In this document: positions 20,156 through 28,823 of the stretch, piece by piece
Numbering within the stretch: position 1 is the stretch's first letter
Layout of the letters: every line of letters starts with the position of its first letter
NCBI GenBank assembly: GCA_017795105.1
Contig: CP051247.1
Location: forward strand, 3,802,001-3,866,000
DNA from: Planctomycetaceae bacterium
GTDB lineage: Bacteria; Planctomycetota; Planctomycetia; Planctomycetales; Planctomycetaceae
Length of the DNA: 64,000 bases
Reading direction: 5' to 3'
Translations under genes and position numbers: made by a program
Notes under the pieces: model-generated
What the model saw: only the letters and a program-made list of their open reading frames with translations
Told to the model about the DNA's origin: nothing
The model's database searches: none

Positions 20156-20890
20156 TCATTCGGGAGCAAAGGGGTTGTCCTCGGAAAGTGTTCCGGTGGT
20201 CGCCGGGGCTGGTTCGGTTGTCAGAACCGGCGGCGGCGTTGTCATCTTAACGGTATCTTCGGGGCCGTAGGCCGGAGAGCTTGCTTCCGGCTCGGGAATC
20301 TCCGGGGTTGGCCGCACCGGTTGTTCGATTGTCGCGGCGTTTTCCGAGCTGTTCTCTGGAACGGGTTCGACCACTTCAACGACAATCGGGCGGACTCCGA
20401 AGAGACCGGGGTTGAAGGCGAACGCGGCCAGTCCAATGCAGATCAGCAGGAGTACGGCGGCCACGACCCAGCCGGCGTTGCTTCCGGACTTCGTTGTTGC
20501 GGTTCCGGTCGGCATCGCACTCCCTTTGAGTCCGAGAGCCTGGCGGGCTTCTTCGGTGGTATTGACGATGGGCCAGACGCGGTCGAGTGAGGCAAGTTTC
20601 AGCACTTCGCGCACTGCTTCGTTCGGGCAGACCACGCTGATTTTGCCCCCCTTTGCCTGAGCGGCCTTCCAGACACGGACAATCAGAGCGACCATCGCCG
20701 AACCCATGTAGCTCAACTGCGACAGATCAATAATGACCTGCGGGTTCTTCTGAGTGGCCATAGCATTCAGGACTTCAGTGCCGATGGAGTCGATATCCCC
20801 CCATTGAACATTGTTCAACTGGGGCAGCAGCCTCAGGATTGAAACATTCCCTTCCTGACTTAATTCGAACGACTGTTCTGACTGCGTCAC
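20156..20890 (-). CDS. STAS domain protein with C-terminal membrane anchor and proline-rich tail
   Basis: I start it at GTG 20890, with GGAG upstream, because the STAS domain begins at once (SFELSQEGNVSILRLLPQLN); a longer frame to 21046 adds residues unlike any domain. STAS spans residues about 6-115. The segment around the usual phosphorylated serine is LSQLSYMGSAMVALI, which keeps a Ser (64) but has Gly where anti-sigma antagonists usually have Asp. A single transmembrane helix lies at about 140-160 (GWVVAAVLLLICIGLAAFAF). A Pro/Glu-rich tail of about 80 residues follows. The topology puts STAS in the cytoplasm and the tail outside. It is upstream of and probably co-transcribed with the ATPase gene. 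Its partner is unknown. Confidence 0.8.
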   Translation of the reverse strand: MTQSEQSFELSQEGNVSILRLLPQLNNVQWGDIDSIGTEVLNAMATQKNPQVIIDLSQLSYMGSAMVALIVRVWKAAQAKGGKISVVCPNEAVREVLKLASLDRVWPIVNTTEEARQALGLKGSAMPTGTATTKSGSNAGWVVAAVLLLICIGLAAFAFNPGLFGVRPIVVEVVEPVPENSSENAATIEQPVRPTPEIPEPEASSPAYGPEDTVKMTTPPPVLTTEPAPATTGTLSEDNPFAPE

Positions 20891-21279
20891 CACATTCTCC
20901 AGATCGGTATGAAAGAAGCTGCCTTCGACGAAGCGGGAACGAGGGGACGTTGGAAGAAGTGATCCGGCTTTTCGAGGCGGCCATGAATACGGCGTTGATG
21001 AATTCAGCATTCCCACGTAGAGGGATCTGCGGCGCCGCGGACGCACAAAATGGGATCAAGATCGATCCCGTCAGCTTTCGGCCTGGCCCGCGGAAACCGG
21101 ACGGTGATTCCCTGAAACCTATCATAGAACCATTTCAAACGTAAAAACAAGAACGGTGCAGGTCTTCATGGAAATCTCACCCATGGATCTTGCGCACGTC
21201 TGTCTACGTCGGAAACGGTCTGTTCTTCAGAACGATCCGGTCTCTATCGGTCATTATCGGCGATCGACTCCCGTGGAAT
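20891..21279. other. Intergenic region between the STAS gene and the SPFH gene
   Basis: 389 bp without a convincing gene. Minus-strand frames through it are short, Arg/Ser-rich and lack domain similarity. It contains a small inverted repeat GGGATC-AAGATC-GATCCC (21053-21070). It presumably holds the promoter of the STAS/ATPase pair, but I see no strong -35/-10 pair. Confidence 0.4.
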
Positions 21280-22239
21280 TCATTCCGCTGTCGTTAACTC
21301 TTGCGGCAAAGTGAATTCGGCCGAACATTTTCGACAGCGAAGCTGCTGGCCCGGTGTTTCGGGGTCGACATCGTAGTCGGGATTGCCGGCAATTTCGGAA
21401 ACATCGTACCTGGCTTCGCAACCCGGGCAAATGGCGACGGCCTTGCCGCGACTCATTTTCAGCTGGCCTACGGGAGTGGACCCTTTGGCAGCGGGCTGAG
21501 CGGAGTCCGATTTGCCGTGATCGGAATTCTGATTCTGGAACATCGTCAGCATCTCGATCGGGATCGGCATGACAACGGTTGTCTTGTCATTGCTGACATC
21601 GCTGAGAGTTTGCAGAACGCGGAGGGTCATCGCTCCGGGAGAACTTCCCAGGGTTCGGGCGGCGTCGGCGAAGATCTGCGAAACGTACCTGTCGGATTCC
21701 GCTTTGATCTTGATCGCGTTGGCCTCTTTCTGAGCTTCCGTCTCCCGCATCATCGCTCTCTGGAGAGAATGATCGAGCTGGGCATCGGTGAGCCGGATGT
21801 CGAGGTCCCTGAGTCCCCACTCTTTCGCGTTGCGGGCAACGATCGCTTCGATCTCCTGGGCGATCTTGATCTTTTCGTTGCGGACTTCTTCAATCGTCTT
21901 GGTGCCGAGGACATCGGCGATAGTGGTCAACGCGAGTTGTTGAATGGTGTAGCGGTAGTTGCTGACATCCAGCAGGGCCTTCTCGGGATCCTCGACACGG
22001 AAGTTGAGATTTCCCGAGATACGGACCGAGATATTCCCGTTGAGCACGATCTGTTGTTCGGGCAGATCGATTGTCTGAAGCGAGCGTCGCGTTTTTGTGA
22101 TCTGCTGGAGAAACGGAATGGCGAAACCGAGTCCAGGCCGCACGATGCCGGAGAACTGGCCCAGCGTCAGCCGAACACCAATCTCATCCTGTCGAACCAC
22201 GTAAAACCCGAAGAACGTCATCACACTACTGGAGGACAT
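21280..22239 (-). CDS. SPFH/band 7 protein with C-terminal zinc ribbon
   Basis: 319 residues from ATG 22239, preceded by GAGGAG. It opens with a short hydrophobic segment (VMTFFGFYVVRQDEIGVRLTLGQF) and then a stomatin/prohibitin-type SPFH domain (GIVRPGLGFAIPFLQQI; LNGNISVRISGNLNFRVEDPEKALLDVSN; GLRDLDIRLTDAQLDHSLQRAM). A coiled-coil stretch typical of flotillin relatives follows (RETEAQKEANAIKIKAESDR). A linker and a zinc ribbon with CPGC (residues 271-274) and CRKC (302-305) end it. SPFH proteins build oligomeric membrane scaffolds; the zinc ribbon is not a usual partner and may bind nucleic acid or protein. It is divergent from the oxidoreductase gene. Confidence 0.85.
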   Translation of the reverse strand: MSSSSVMTFFGFYVVRQDEIGVRLTLGQFSGIVRPGLGFAIPFLQQITKTRRSLQTIDLPEQQIVLNGNISVRISGNLNFRVEDPEKALLDVSNYRYTIQQLALTTIADVLGTKTIEEVRNEKIKIAQEIEAIVARNAKEWGLRDLDIRLTDAQLDHSLQRAMMRETEAQKEANAIKIKAESDRYVSQIFADAARTLGSSPGAMTLRVLQTLSDVSNDKTTVVMPIPIEMLTMFQNQNSDHGKSDSAQPAAKGSTPVGQLKMSRGKAVAICPGCEARYDVSEIAGNPDYDVDPETPGQQLRCRKCSAEFTLPQELTTAE

Positions 22240-22457
22240 AAAAGGCTCCTCTTTTTTGCGTTGTCGGTGATATTCGATGAAGATCGTGATATGCTGGTGT
22301 CGACCGGCAGATAGCGTAACACAGTCACGCTGCAAGATCTTCTGCGGTTCGTCGGCCACCGGGTCTGCGCTCGCGTAAACAGTGGCAAGCGGCTACGGCA
22401 GAATTCTGTCCCGCCTCACTTTCCATCCGCGAAACTCCACTCACAGGAGCCCCATTC

Positions 22458-23744
22458 ATGACTGAAGTCAACCGTCGATCGTTTCTTCAGGGCAGTTCCG
22501 CTGCCGCCCTTGGTTTGCTTTCCGCACCGGCTGTGTTTGCCGATGCAAAATCCCCGAACGAGAAAGTTCGCATCGGCGTGATGGGCACGTCCGGTCGCGG
22601 GCTCTCACTGACGAAAGGGTTTTCGAGTCTCCCGAACTGCGAAGTGGCCTGGGTTTGCGATGTCGACTCGCGAAATGTCGGCCGCGCTCAGGATGTCGCT
22701 CAGGCAAACCAGTCCCTCAAGCCGCAGGGAACCGATGACTTCCGTCGGATTCTCGAAGACCAGAATGTCGATGCTCTGGCGATCGCCACGCCGGACCACT
22801 GGCATGCCCCGGCGGGTATCATGGCCTGTAAGGCCGGCAAGCACGTGTATGTGGAGAAGCCGTGTAGCCACAACCCGCGCGAAGGCGAGATGTTCGTCGA
22901 GGCGGCTCGCAAGTACGACCGTCGCGTGCAGATGGGAACGCAGCGACGCAGTCGCCCGGGAATTCAGGAAGGGGTGCAGCAGCTGCACGACGGCGTGATC
23001 GGCGACGTGCTGTATGCCCGTTGTCACTACTACAACGCCCGCGGCAGCATCGGCAACGGCAAGCCGGCTTCGGTGCCGGAGTGGCTGAACTGGAAGCTGT
23101 GGCAGGGACCGGCTCCCGACACCGAATACCATGACAACTACGTGCACTACAACTGGCACTGGTTCTGGAAATGGGGAACGGCCGAGCTCGGCAATAACGG
23201 GGTTCATTATCTCGACGTCCTCCGCTGGGGAATGAACGTCGATACGCCGACCACGGTCTCCTGCACCGGCGGTCATCTGCGTCATCCCAACGATGATCAG
23301 CAGACCCCGGATACGAGCATCGCCACGTATCACTTTGGCGACAAGTTCATCGTCTGGGAACAGCGCAGCTGGTTCAAGAAGTGCCCGGTCGATTCGCCGG
23401 CCGCGATGACGTTCTTCGGCACGAAGGGATCGCTCGACATCACTGGCGACGCCGGTTACACGGCTCGCGATATGAACGGCAAGGAGCTTGCTTCCGGAAA
23501 AGGAACCACCGACCAGATCGACCATTTCCGGAACTTCATCGATTCGATTCGCGGGGAAGCGACCCTGAACTGCGAAATCGAAGAAGCTCATCGCAGTACG
23601 CAGCTTTGCCATCTCGGCAATATTTCGTATCGCGTCGGACGTCAGCTGACGATCGACCCGCAGACGCATCAAATCAAAGACGATGCCGAAGCGATGAAAC
23701 TCTGGAGTCGTGAGTACTCGAAGGAATTCGAACCGACGGTGTAA
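22458..23744 (+). CDS. Gfo/Idh/MocA family oxidoreductase with Tat signal
   Basis: NAD(P)-dependent sugar or inositol dehydrogenase-type protein. A twin-arginine signal (NRRSFLQGSSAAALGLLSAP) is at the N-terminus, and AGGAG precedes the ATG. The Rossmann domain shows KVRIGVMGTSGRGLSLTKGF, the segment VDALAIATPDHWHAPAGIMA, and the family lysine motif HVYVEKPCSHNPREGE. The C-terminal beta-sheet domain includes WHWFWKWGTAELGNNGVHYLD. Tat-exported members of this family are very numerous in planctomycetes; the substrate cannot be told from sequence. A strong terminator follows at 23785-23818. Confidence 0.92.
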   Translation: MTEVNRRSFLQGSSAAALGLLSAPAVFADAKSPNEKVRIGVMGTSGRGLSLTKGFSSLPNCEVAWVCDVDSRNVGRAQDVAQANQSLKPQGTDDFRRILEDQNVDALAIATPDHWHAPAGIMACKAGKHVYVEKPCSHNPREGEMFVEAARKYDRRVQMGTQRRSRPGIQEGVQQLHDGVIGDVLYARCHYYNARGSIGNGKPASVPEWLNWKLWQGPAPDTEYHDNYVHYNWHWFWKWGTAELGNNGVHYLDVLRWGMNVDTPTTVSCTGGHLRHPNDDQQTPDTSIATYHFGDKFIVWEQRSWFKKCPVDSPAAMTFFGTKGSLDITGDAGYTARDMNGKELASGKGTTDQIDHFRNFIDSIRGEATLNCEIEEAHRSTQLCHLGNISYRVGRQLTIDPQTHQIKDDAEAMKLWSREYSKEFEPTV

Positions 23745-23784
23745 TGTCACGGCAGATATGACACCGTGCGGAGGAGAACGTTTT

Positions 23785-23822
23785 CAGGCTGGGACGAACG
23801 AAAACTCGTCCCAGCCTGTTTT
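23785..23822 (+). terminator. Rho-independent terminator of the oxidoreductase gene
   Basis: A perfect 13 bp stem CAGGCTGGGACGA (23785-23797) / TCGTCCCAGCCTG (23806-23818), with loop ACGAAAAC, is followed by TTTTC. It sits only ~40 bp after the stop codon and just before the next gene start, so the SGNH gene must have its own promoter or depend on read-through. Confidence 0.85.
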
Positions 23823-23833
23823 CATGCACTTCC

Positions 23834-25339
23834 GTGAGACATCTGGTCAGGTTTTTGGCCCCCGTGACAACGTCTTCCCGCGATCGCCCGATTCGCCGAA
23901 AGTGGTTTTTCCGTCTGGCAGCCATCCTGCTCGGACTGTCGCCGTTCGCGTTCTTTGAAGGGGCGCTCTGGTTGAGCGGCTGGTCTCCGGCCGAGGAAGA
24001 GTTCAACCCGGTTGTAGAGTTCATCAACCCGCAGCCGCTGTTCGAAGCGGACGTGGAATCTGGACACTACCGCACACGGCAGGATCGACTCGGCTATTTC
24101 CGGCCTGAACAGTTTGCGATCGAGAAACCTGCCAGCGAGTTCCGCATTTTCTGGCTCGGCGGGTCGACAGTCCAGGGGCGTCCGTATGCAATCGAAACCT
24201 CGTGCACGACGTGGCTGGAGCTCGCTCTCAATGAGACCGATCCCTCTCGCGACTGGAATGTCGTCAACTGTGGTGGAGTCTCGTACGCCAGCTACCGTCT
24301 CGTCCCGATTCTCGAAGAAGTGCTCGAGTATCAGCCCGATCTGATTCTTATCTATTCGGGGCACAATGAGTTCCTGGAGGATCGCACGTACGGAGCGATC
24401 AAGCCGATTCGTGAATTTGCCGGCGGAGCTGAAGGGCTGGTGTCGTCGTTGAAGACCGTGCAGCTGGTCCGGGAACTTGTCGAGGACGACAATCCTCCTC
24501 CTGCCGCTCCGCTGCGGTTTTCCGGTGAAGTCGACGCGATGCTCGACTATCAGCAGGGATTGCAGAACTACCATCGGGATGACAACTGGCGAGCCGGCGT
24601 GCAGGCGCATTTTCGCTTCAATGTCGAACGGATGATCGAGCTCTGCCAGCAGCGCGAGTTGCCGGTAATCCTGTTCAATCCGACACGGAATCTGAAGGAC
24701 TGTCCGCCGTTCAAGTCACTCGATTCGCCCGAGTTGACTGAGTCACAGAAGCAGGGAGTGCAGGAATTGTTCTCGGGCGATGACGATCCCGACACGCGTC
24801 TGATTCGCCTGAAACAGGCCGTGCAACTCAACCCCCGGCACGCCGGACTGAACTACGCTCTGGCTCACGAGCTCCTTTTGCAGCTCGATCACGAGGGAGC
24901 AGCTACCTCGTTCCGTCTCGCCTGCGACGAAGATATCTGCCCGTTGCGAATTCTCTCATCGATGCAGCAACAGCTTGTGCAGATCGCGGAGGCGACCAGC
25001 ACGCCTTTGATCGATATCGATCAGCTCTTCTGCGAGCGATCTCCAACTGGCGTTCCTGGCGAGCAACTCTTTCTCGATCATGTACATCCCACGATCGAAG
25101 GGCATCAGATGATCGCTCTGAAGACACTTGAGCAGATGCAGGAATTGAAGCTAGTCCCGATCAGCGACGATTCCGAGGTCGACGAGAAGATTTCCACCCG
25201 CTTTCGTGAAGCCGTCTCACGTCTCGATCCGCTGTACTTTGCGGAAGGTCAGCGTCGCCTTGGAGGATTGCTCCGCTGGGCGGCTGGGCGGGGAGACAAG
25301 ATTCGCCGGAACCCTGCGGCGACGGCTACGGACCCGTAA
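23834..25339 (+). CDS. Membrane-anchored SGNH/GDSL-type hydrolase-like protein
   Basis: 501 residues. A single N-terminal helix (about residues 27-46, RLAAILLGLSPFAFFEGALW) anchors the protein. The SGNH-type blocks follow: FRIFWLGGSTVQGRPYAIE (block I, with Ser in GGST), VVNCGGVSYASYRLV (block II Gly), LILIYSGHNEFLEDRTYG (block III Asn) and a late LFLDHVHPTIEGHQMIA (block V Asp-x-x-His). A central helical region (about 320-365) includes TPR-like phrases. Such proteins are often carbohydrate esterases or O-acetyl handlers; the substrate is unknown. The start is uncertain: GTG 23834 is used, but it lies directly after a terminator and has no good ribosome site, and a GTG at 23864 is an alternative. 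The 3' end overlaps the convergent GntR gene by 14 bp. Confidence 0.82.
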   Translation: MRHLVRFLAPVTTSSRDRPIRRKWFFRLAAILLGLSPFAFFEGALWLSGWSPAEEEFNPVVEFINPQPLFEADVESGHYRTRQDRLGYFRPEQFAIEKPASEFRIFWLGGSTVQGRPYAIETSCTTWLELALNETDPSRDWNVVNCGGVSYASYRLVPILEEVLEYQPDLILIYSGHNEFLEDRTYGAIKPIREFAGGAEGLVSSLKTVQLVRELVEDDNPPPAAPLRFSGEVDAMLDYQQGLQNYHRDDNWRAGVQAHFRFNVERMIELCQQRELPVILFNPTRNLKDCPPFKSLDSPELTESQKQGVQELFSGDDDPDTRLIRLKQAVQLNPRHAGLNYALAHELLLQLDHEGAATSFRLACDEDICPLRILSSMQQQLVQIAEATSTPLIDIDQLFCERSPTGVPGEQLFLDHVHPTIEGHQMIALKTLEQMQELKLVPISDDSEVDEKISTRFREAVSRLDPLYFAEGQRRLGGLLRWAAGRGDKIRRNPAATATDP

Positions 25340-26051
25340 TGTGGTGAGCGTCGCGGAGGTGGCGTTCCATGCAGAACTGGGCCCGCTGCGGATCGCGATC
25401 GGTTATGGCATCGAGGATCTCGTGATGAGCGGTCGAGGCTCGATGGTGCTGTTCGGGGTTGTGCTTTCCACTCTCCCGCTGCGAGTATTTCACGTACGAA
25501 CCGAGGACATTCAGCAGGACCCAGAACAGCGGGTTACCGGTCGACTTGGCGATTTGCACATGGAACTGATGGTCGGATTCAATCGACTCCGGGGTATCGG
25601 TATCGAAGGAATCAAAGCGAGCCGCGAGATCGGTCAGACGATTCAGGTCGTCTGCGGTCCGCTTCTGGGCTGCGAGGCGAGCGGTTTGCAATTCAAGGCC
25701 AAGTCGAACTTCAAACACGTGGACCAGGGACTGCTCGCCTTCCATCGACAGCATGAGCGGGAAAAGCTTGGCCAGCGTCTCGGAGTTCATCTTCCGAACG
25801 GTGGTGCTGCGACCGTGAGAGATATCGAGTACGCCTAGCGCCCTTAGCATGGAAAGCGATTCGCGAACAGCAATCCGGCTGACACCGAATTGGGTCATTA
25901 ACGTTCGCTCACTCGGGATCGGGCCACCCACTTCCCACTGCCCCGATTCAATCAGATGGATCATCTCCTCATAGAGACGGCTGGTGGTACTCTGCCGTTT
26001 TCCTGTTTCTTCGGTACAGTCTGACTGACGTTCGGCCCGGTCTGAATTCAT
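25326..26051 (-). CDS. GntR/FadR-subfamily transcriptional regulator (FCD domain)
   Basis: 241 residues. The winged helix-turn-helix lies at about residues 20-88 (SRLYEEMIHLIESGQWEVGG, IPSERTLMTQFGVSRIAVRE, SLSMLRALGVLDI), followed by an FCD ligand-binding domain (VFEVRLGLELQTARLAAQ, SDHQFHVQIAKSTGNPLF, HHEILDAITDRDPQRAQFCM, RHLRDAHH). The spaced His/Asp residues are those that hold a metal in many FCD proteins. These regulators usually respond to sugar acids or similar carboxylates. It lies 41 bp downstream of a small membrane-protein gene on the same strand. No operator half-sites of FadR type (TGGTN5ACCA) were found next to it. Confidence 0.92.
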   Translation of the reverse strand: MNSDRAERQSDCTEETGKRQSTTSRLYEEMIHLIESGQWEVGGPIPSERTLMTQFGVSRIAVRESLSMLRALGVLDISHGRSTTVRKMNSETLAKLFPLMLSMEGEQSLVHVFEVRLGLELQTARLAAQKRTADDLNRLTDLAARFDSFDTDTPESIESDHQFHVQIAKSTGNPLFWVLLNVLGSYVKYSQRESGKHNPEQHHRASTAHHEILDAITDRDPQRAQFCMERHLRDAHHITGP

Positions 26052-26092
26052 TGGCGATGCGACATCTGGTTGAAAGAGTCTCTGCTGACGAA

Positions 26093-26461
26093 CTACTGCG
26101 GCGGTTTTCGGCCAGTAAACATGACCAAGATTGCGAGCGCGATAAACAGAGGAATGATGAACAGAAAGTTCTTAATAAACGCTACCAGTAATATCCCGGT
26201 AAGCAAGACGTACCATGGCAGGCGTCGGAGAATTCGGGGGTGACGAACCATGGTCGGAATGGCCAGCCACAGACATCCCATGACGATGCCGATACGCAGC
26301 ATGACCGCGATGACAGCCTGCCGACTGCTGTCGACGTAAGCGAGCACTGCGCAGCCTGTCAGTAACAGCAGGGCGATTGCACCGACCTGCCACCGTTTTG
26401 CCTGGAGTTCCTGTGGATCCATGGCCGATTCTGCCGCAATCGCGCGGTCTGACGCAATCAT
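26093..26461 (-). CDS. Small four-helix membrane protein of unknown function
   Basis: About 122 residues from ATG 26461, preceded by AAGGCGGG; a shorter start at 26422 lacks a ribosome site. There are four hydrophobic helices: VGAIALLLLTGCAVLAYV, AVIAVMLRIGIVMGCLWLAI, LPWYVLLTGILLVAFI and NFLFIIPLFIALAILVMF. They are joined by short polar loops, one of them basic (VRHPRILRRLPW). A longer frame continues upstream to 27034, but that part runs antisense to the glycosyltransferase and is not credible. It precedes the GntR gene by 41 bp and is divergent from the glycosyltransferase. I recognise no family. Confidence 0.65.
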   Translation of the reverse strand: MIASDRAIAAESAMDPQELQAKRWQVGAIALLLLTGCAVLAYVDSSRQAVIAVMLRIGIVMGCLWLAIPTMVRHPRILRRLPWYVLLTGILLVAFIKNFLFIIPLFIALAILVMFTGRKPPQ

Positions 26462-26587
26462 TTCCCGCCTTTTGCAGCGGAAATCGGCAAAATCCCTGCC
26501 CCGGACTTGTGTCTCAGCGGCAGAATCCAAAAGATTTCCCCTTCCCGCCCGGGACCGCAAACACCCCGCAGAACTCTGAGGTCTTCT

Positions 26588-27361
26588 TTGACACAGGACG
26601 TCACGACACCACCCGCCGAACAGGTTCTTCCGAACATCGTTGTCACGATTTGCACGTACAACGAGTCGGAGAACATCTCTCGACTGCTGACCGAAATCCG
26701 TAGTTCGCTGCCGGAGGCGGATCTGCTGGTGATCGATGATGAGTCTCCGGACGGCACCGGCCAGATTGTGCTCGATCGAGCCGCTGAAGACCCGAAGATT
26801 CAGCTGCACAGTCGGCAGGGAGAACGGGGGCTCGGCTCGGCCACCCTGTTCGCGTTTCAGCACGTGATCGCTCAGGACTACGACATTCTGATCAATCTGG
26901 ATGCCGACTTCAGTCATCATCCCCGCTACCTGCCCGATCTGGTCAAGGCATTGCGAACGACCGACGCCGATGTCGCGATCGGTTCTCGCTATGTTGAGTC
27001 GGGCTCGATTAAGGGCTGGCCTCTCAAGCGGCACTTCATGAGCAAGTCAATCAACTTCTGGAGCCGCTGCTGGATGGGCCTGCCGATCCGCGATTGCAGC
27101 GGCAGCTATCGCGCCTATCGCTGCGACCTGTTGCGGAAGATTGACTTCTCGGAGTTTCGGTCTCGTGGCTATTCGGTACAGGAAGAGTTGCTCTTCCGCT
27201 GTGCCCGCGTGGGAGCGAAGTTCACCGAAGTGCCGATCGAGTTTGTCGATCGCGAAGTGGGTGAATCGAAAATCAATATGAACGAAGCGATGAAGGCGGT
27301 GTGGATCATTGCCCGCTGCGGCCTTGAGCCAAAAAAGAAAGGAACGACGGGACGTGTCTGA
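26588..27361 (+). CDS. Polyprenol-phosphate mannosyltransferase-like glycosyltransferase (GT2, Dpm1-like)
   Basis: Transfers a sugar, typically mannose or glucose, from a nucleotide sugar to a polyprenyl phosphate. A TTG start at 26588 is chosen because GAGG lies 8-10 bases upstream and the GT2 fold begins soon after (LPNIVVTICTYNESENISRL); a longer frame to 26507 adds Arg/Pro-rich residues with no similarity. Family motifs are LLVIDDESPDGTGQIV, the DxD in ILINLDADFSHHPRYLPDL, VAIGSRYVESGSIKGW, RDCSGSYRAYRCDLL and the late EVPIEFVDREVGESKI. There are no C-terminal membrane helices, like bacterial and yeast Dpm1 type I/III catalytic subunits. The stop overlaps the bioA start by 8 bp. Confidence 0.88.
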   Translation: MTQDVTTPPAEQVLPNIVVTICTYNESENISRLLTEIRSSLPEADLLVIDDESPDGTGQIVLDRAAEDPKIQLHSRQGERGLGSATLFAFQHVIAQDYDILINLDADFSHHPRYLPDLVKALRTTDADVAIGSRYVESGSIKGWPLKRHFMSKSINFWSRCWMGLPIRDCSGSYRAYRCDLLRKIDFSEFRSRGYSVQEELLFRCARVGAKFTEVPIEFVDREVGESKINMNEAMKAVWIIARCGLEPKKKGTTGRV

Positions 27362-28727
27362 TCTCCGCGCCTGGGACAACACCGAACTGTGGCACCCCTT
27401 CACGCCGATGACCGCGTGGGCTGAAGAAGAAGCTCCCATCATCGAATCGGGAGAAGGGTTCTATCTGACCGATGTCGAGGGGCGTCGCTATCTCGACGGA
27501 ATCTCCTCGCTCTGGTGCAACGTTCACGGACATCGCGTTCCGGAACTGGATGCCGCGATCAAAGAACAACTTGCTAAGATCGCTCATTCGACGCTGCTCG
27601 GTCTCTCGAGTCCGCCGGCCATCGAGCTCGCTCATCAACTGGTGCAGCGAACGCCGGAGGGGCTGAATCACGCCTTCTTCTCCGATGCCGGGGCAACTTC
27701 GGTTGAGGCGGCGCTCAAGATGGTCGTGCAGTATCACTATCAGAAATCAAACCCGGAGCCAGAACGCCGCATTTTTGTACGAGTCGCCGAGTCGTATCAC
27801 GGGGACACATTCGGGTCGGTCGCTGTCGGCCGGGTCGAAGCCTTTCACCGCCCCTTCAGCGGCATGCTGTTCGAAACGCTGACGGTTCCCAGTCCCGTCG
27901 CCTACCGCGTTCCGCCGGGACACGATGCTGACTCGTGGCTGCAGCACTGTTTCGATCAGGTCGAAGCGACAATCGCCGAGCACCACGAGCGCATCGCCGG
28001 CTTCATCATGGAGCCGATCGTTCAGGGAGCCGCCGGGATTCTGGTGCACGCCGCCGGTTACCTGAAGCACGTTCGCGAAGTGACCGCCCGCCACGGTATT
28101 CCGCTGATTACCGATGAAGTCGCTGTCGGCTTCGGCAAGACCGGAACCATGTTCGCCTGCGAGCAGGAACAGGTCGTGCCTGACGTTCTCTGTCTGGCCA
28201 AAGGCATCACGGCTGGCTATCTGCCGCTGGCCGCGACAATGGTCACCAGCGAGATTCACGACGCCTTCCTCGGCCAGCCGCACGAAGGCCGGACCTTTTA
28301 TCACGGCCACACATATACGGGAAATCCGCTGGCGGCAGCCGTGTCGCTGGAGAATCTGCGACTGTTCGACGAACGGAATGTTCTCGGCAACGTGGCGACA
28401 ATTTCCGAGCAAATGCAGAGTCGCCTGTCGGAACTTAGCGATCATCCTCACGTCGGAGAAATCAGGCAGAAGGGAGTGATGGTCGGTATCGAACTCGTGG
28501 TCGACCGCGAGACGAAGCAGCCGTACGGGCCGGAAGTGCGGATCGGTCATCAGGTCACGCTGGCGGCCCGCCGGCGAGGAGTCATCATTCGGCCTCTGGG
28601 CAATGTGATTGTTCTGATGCCAGCCGTGGCGATGCCCGCAGCTGAGATCGACGAACTCTGCGATGCGACCGTGGCCTCGATCTGCGAAGTCTGCGATCAG
28701 ACAGTGCTCTCTGCGAAAAATGGGTGA
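27354..28727 (+). CDS. bioA: Adenosylmethionine-8-amino-7-oxononanoate aminotransferase
   Basis: PLP class III aminotransferase that makes DAPA in biotin synthesis, using S-adenosylmethionine as amino donor. The GTG at 27354 fits the family start (SDLRAWDNTELWHPFTPMTA), has AAAGGA upstream and overlaps the preceding stop. Conserved features are WHPFTPM, SSLWCNVHGHRVPELDAAI, FSDAGATSVEAALKMVVQYH, SYHGDTFGSVAVG, LITDEVAVGFGKTGTMFACE and the PLP lysine in LAKGITAGYLPLAATMV. The length (457 aa) is slightly above E. coli BioA. No other biotin genes are nearby. Its pairing with a Dpm1-like gene appears to be only translational proximity. Confidence 0.93.
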   Translation: MSDLRAWDNTELWHPFTPMTAWAEEEAPIIESGEGFYLTDVEGRRYLDGISSLWCNVHGHRVPELDAAIKEQLAKIAHSTLLGLSSPPAIELAHQLVQRTPEGLNHAFFSDAGATSVEAALKMVVQYHYQKSNPEPERRIFVRVAESYHGDTFGSVAVGRVEAFHRPFSGMLFETLTVPSPVAYRVPPGHDADSWLQHCFDQVEATIAEHHERIAGFIMEPIVQGAAGILVHAAGYLKHVREVTARHGIPLITDEVAVGFGKTGTMFACEQEQVVPDVLCLAKGITAGYLPLAATMVTSEIHDAFLGQPHEGRTFYHGHTYTGNPLAAAVSLENLRLFDERNVLGNVATISEQMQSRLSELSDHPHVGEIRQKGVMVGIELVVDRETKQPYGPEVRIGHQVTLAARRRGVIIRPLGNVIVLMPAVAMPAAEIDELCDATVASICEVCDQTVLSAKNG

Positions 28728-28823
28728 ACATCAAGACTTTATGGCGGTCAGAAACTACAATACCGCACATTGTCGGCGGTTCTGCCGTCTGTTTCGTAGA
28801 CCTTCGCTAATGCCAGTTGTCTG

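Noticed and set aside
21301..22314. 337-codon plus-strand frame across the SPFH gene
   Set aside because: Antisense shadow of the SPFH-zinc ribbon gene, which has a strong GAGGAG site and clear domain motifs.
26462..27034. N-terminal extension of the small membrane protein on the minus strand
   Set aside because: It lies antisense to the conserved glycosyltransferase and has no domain similarity; only the C-terminal ~122 residues are membrane-protein-like.
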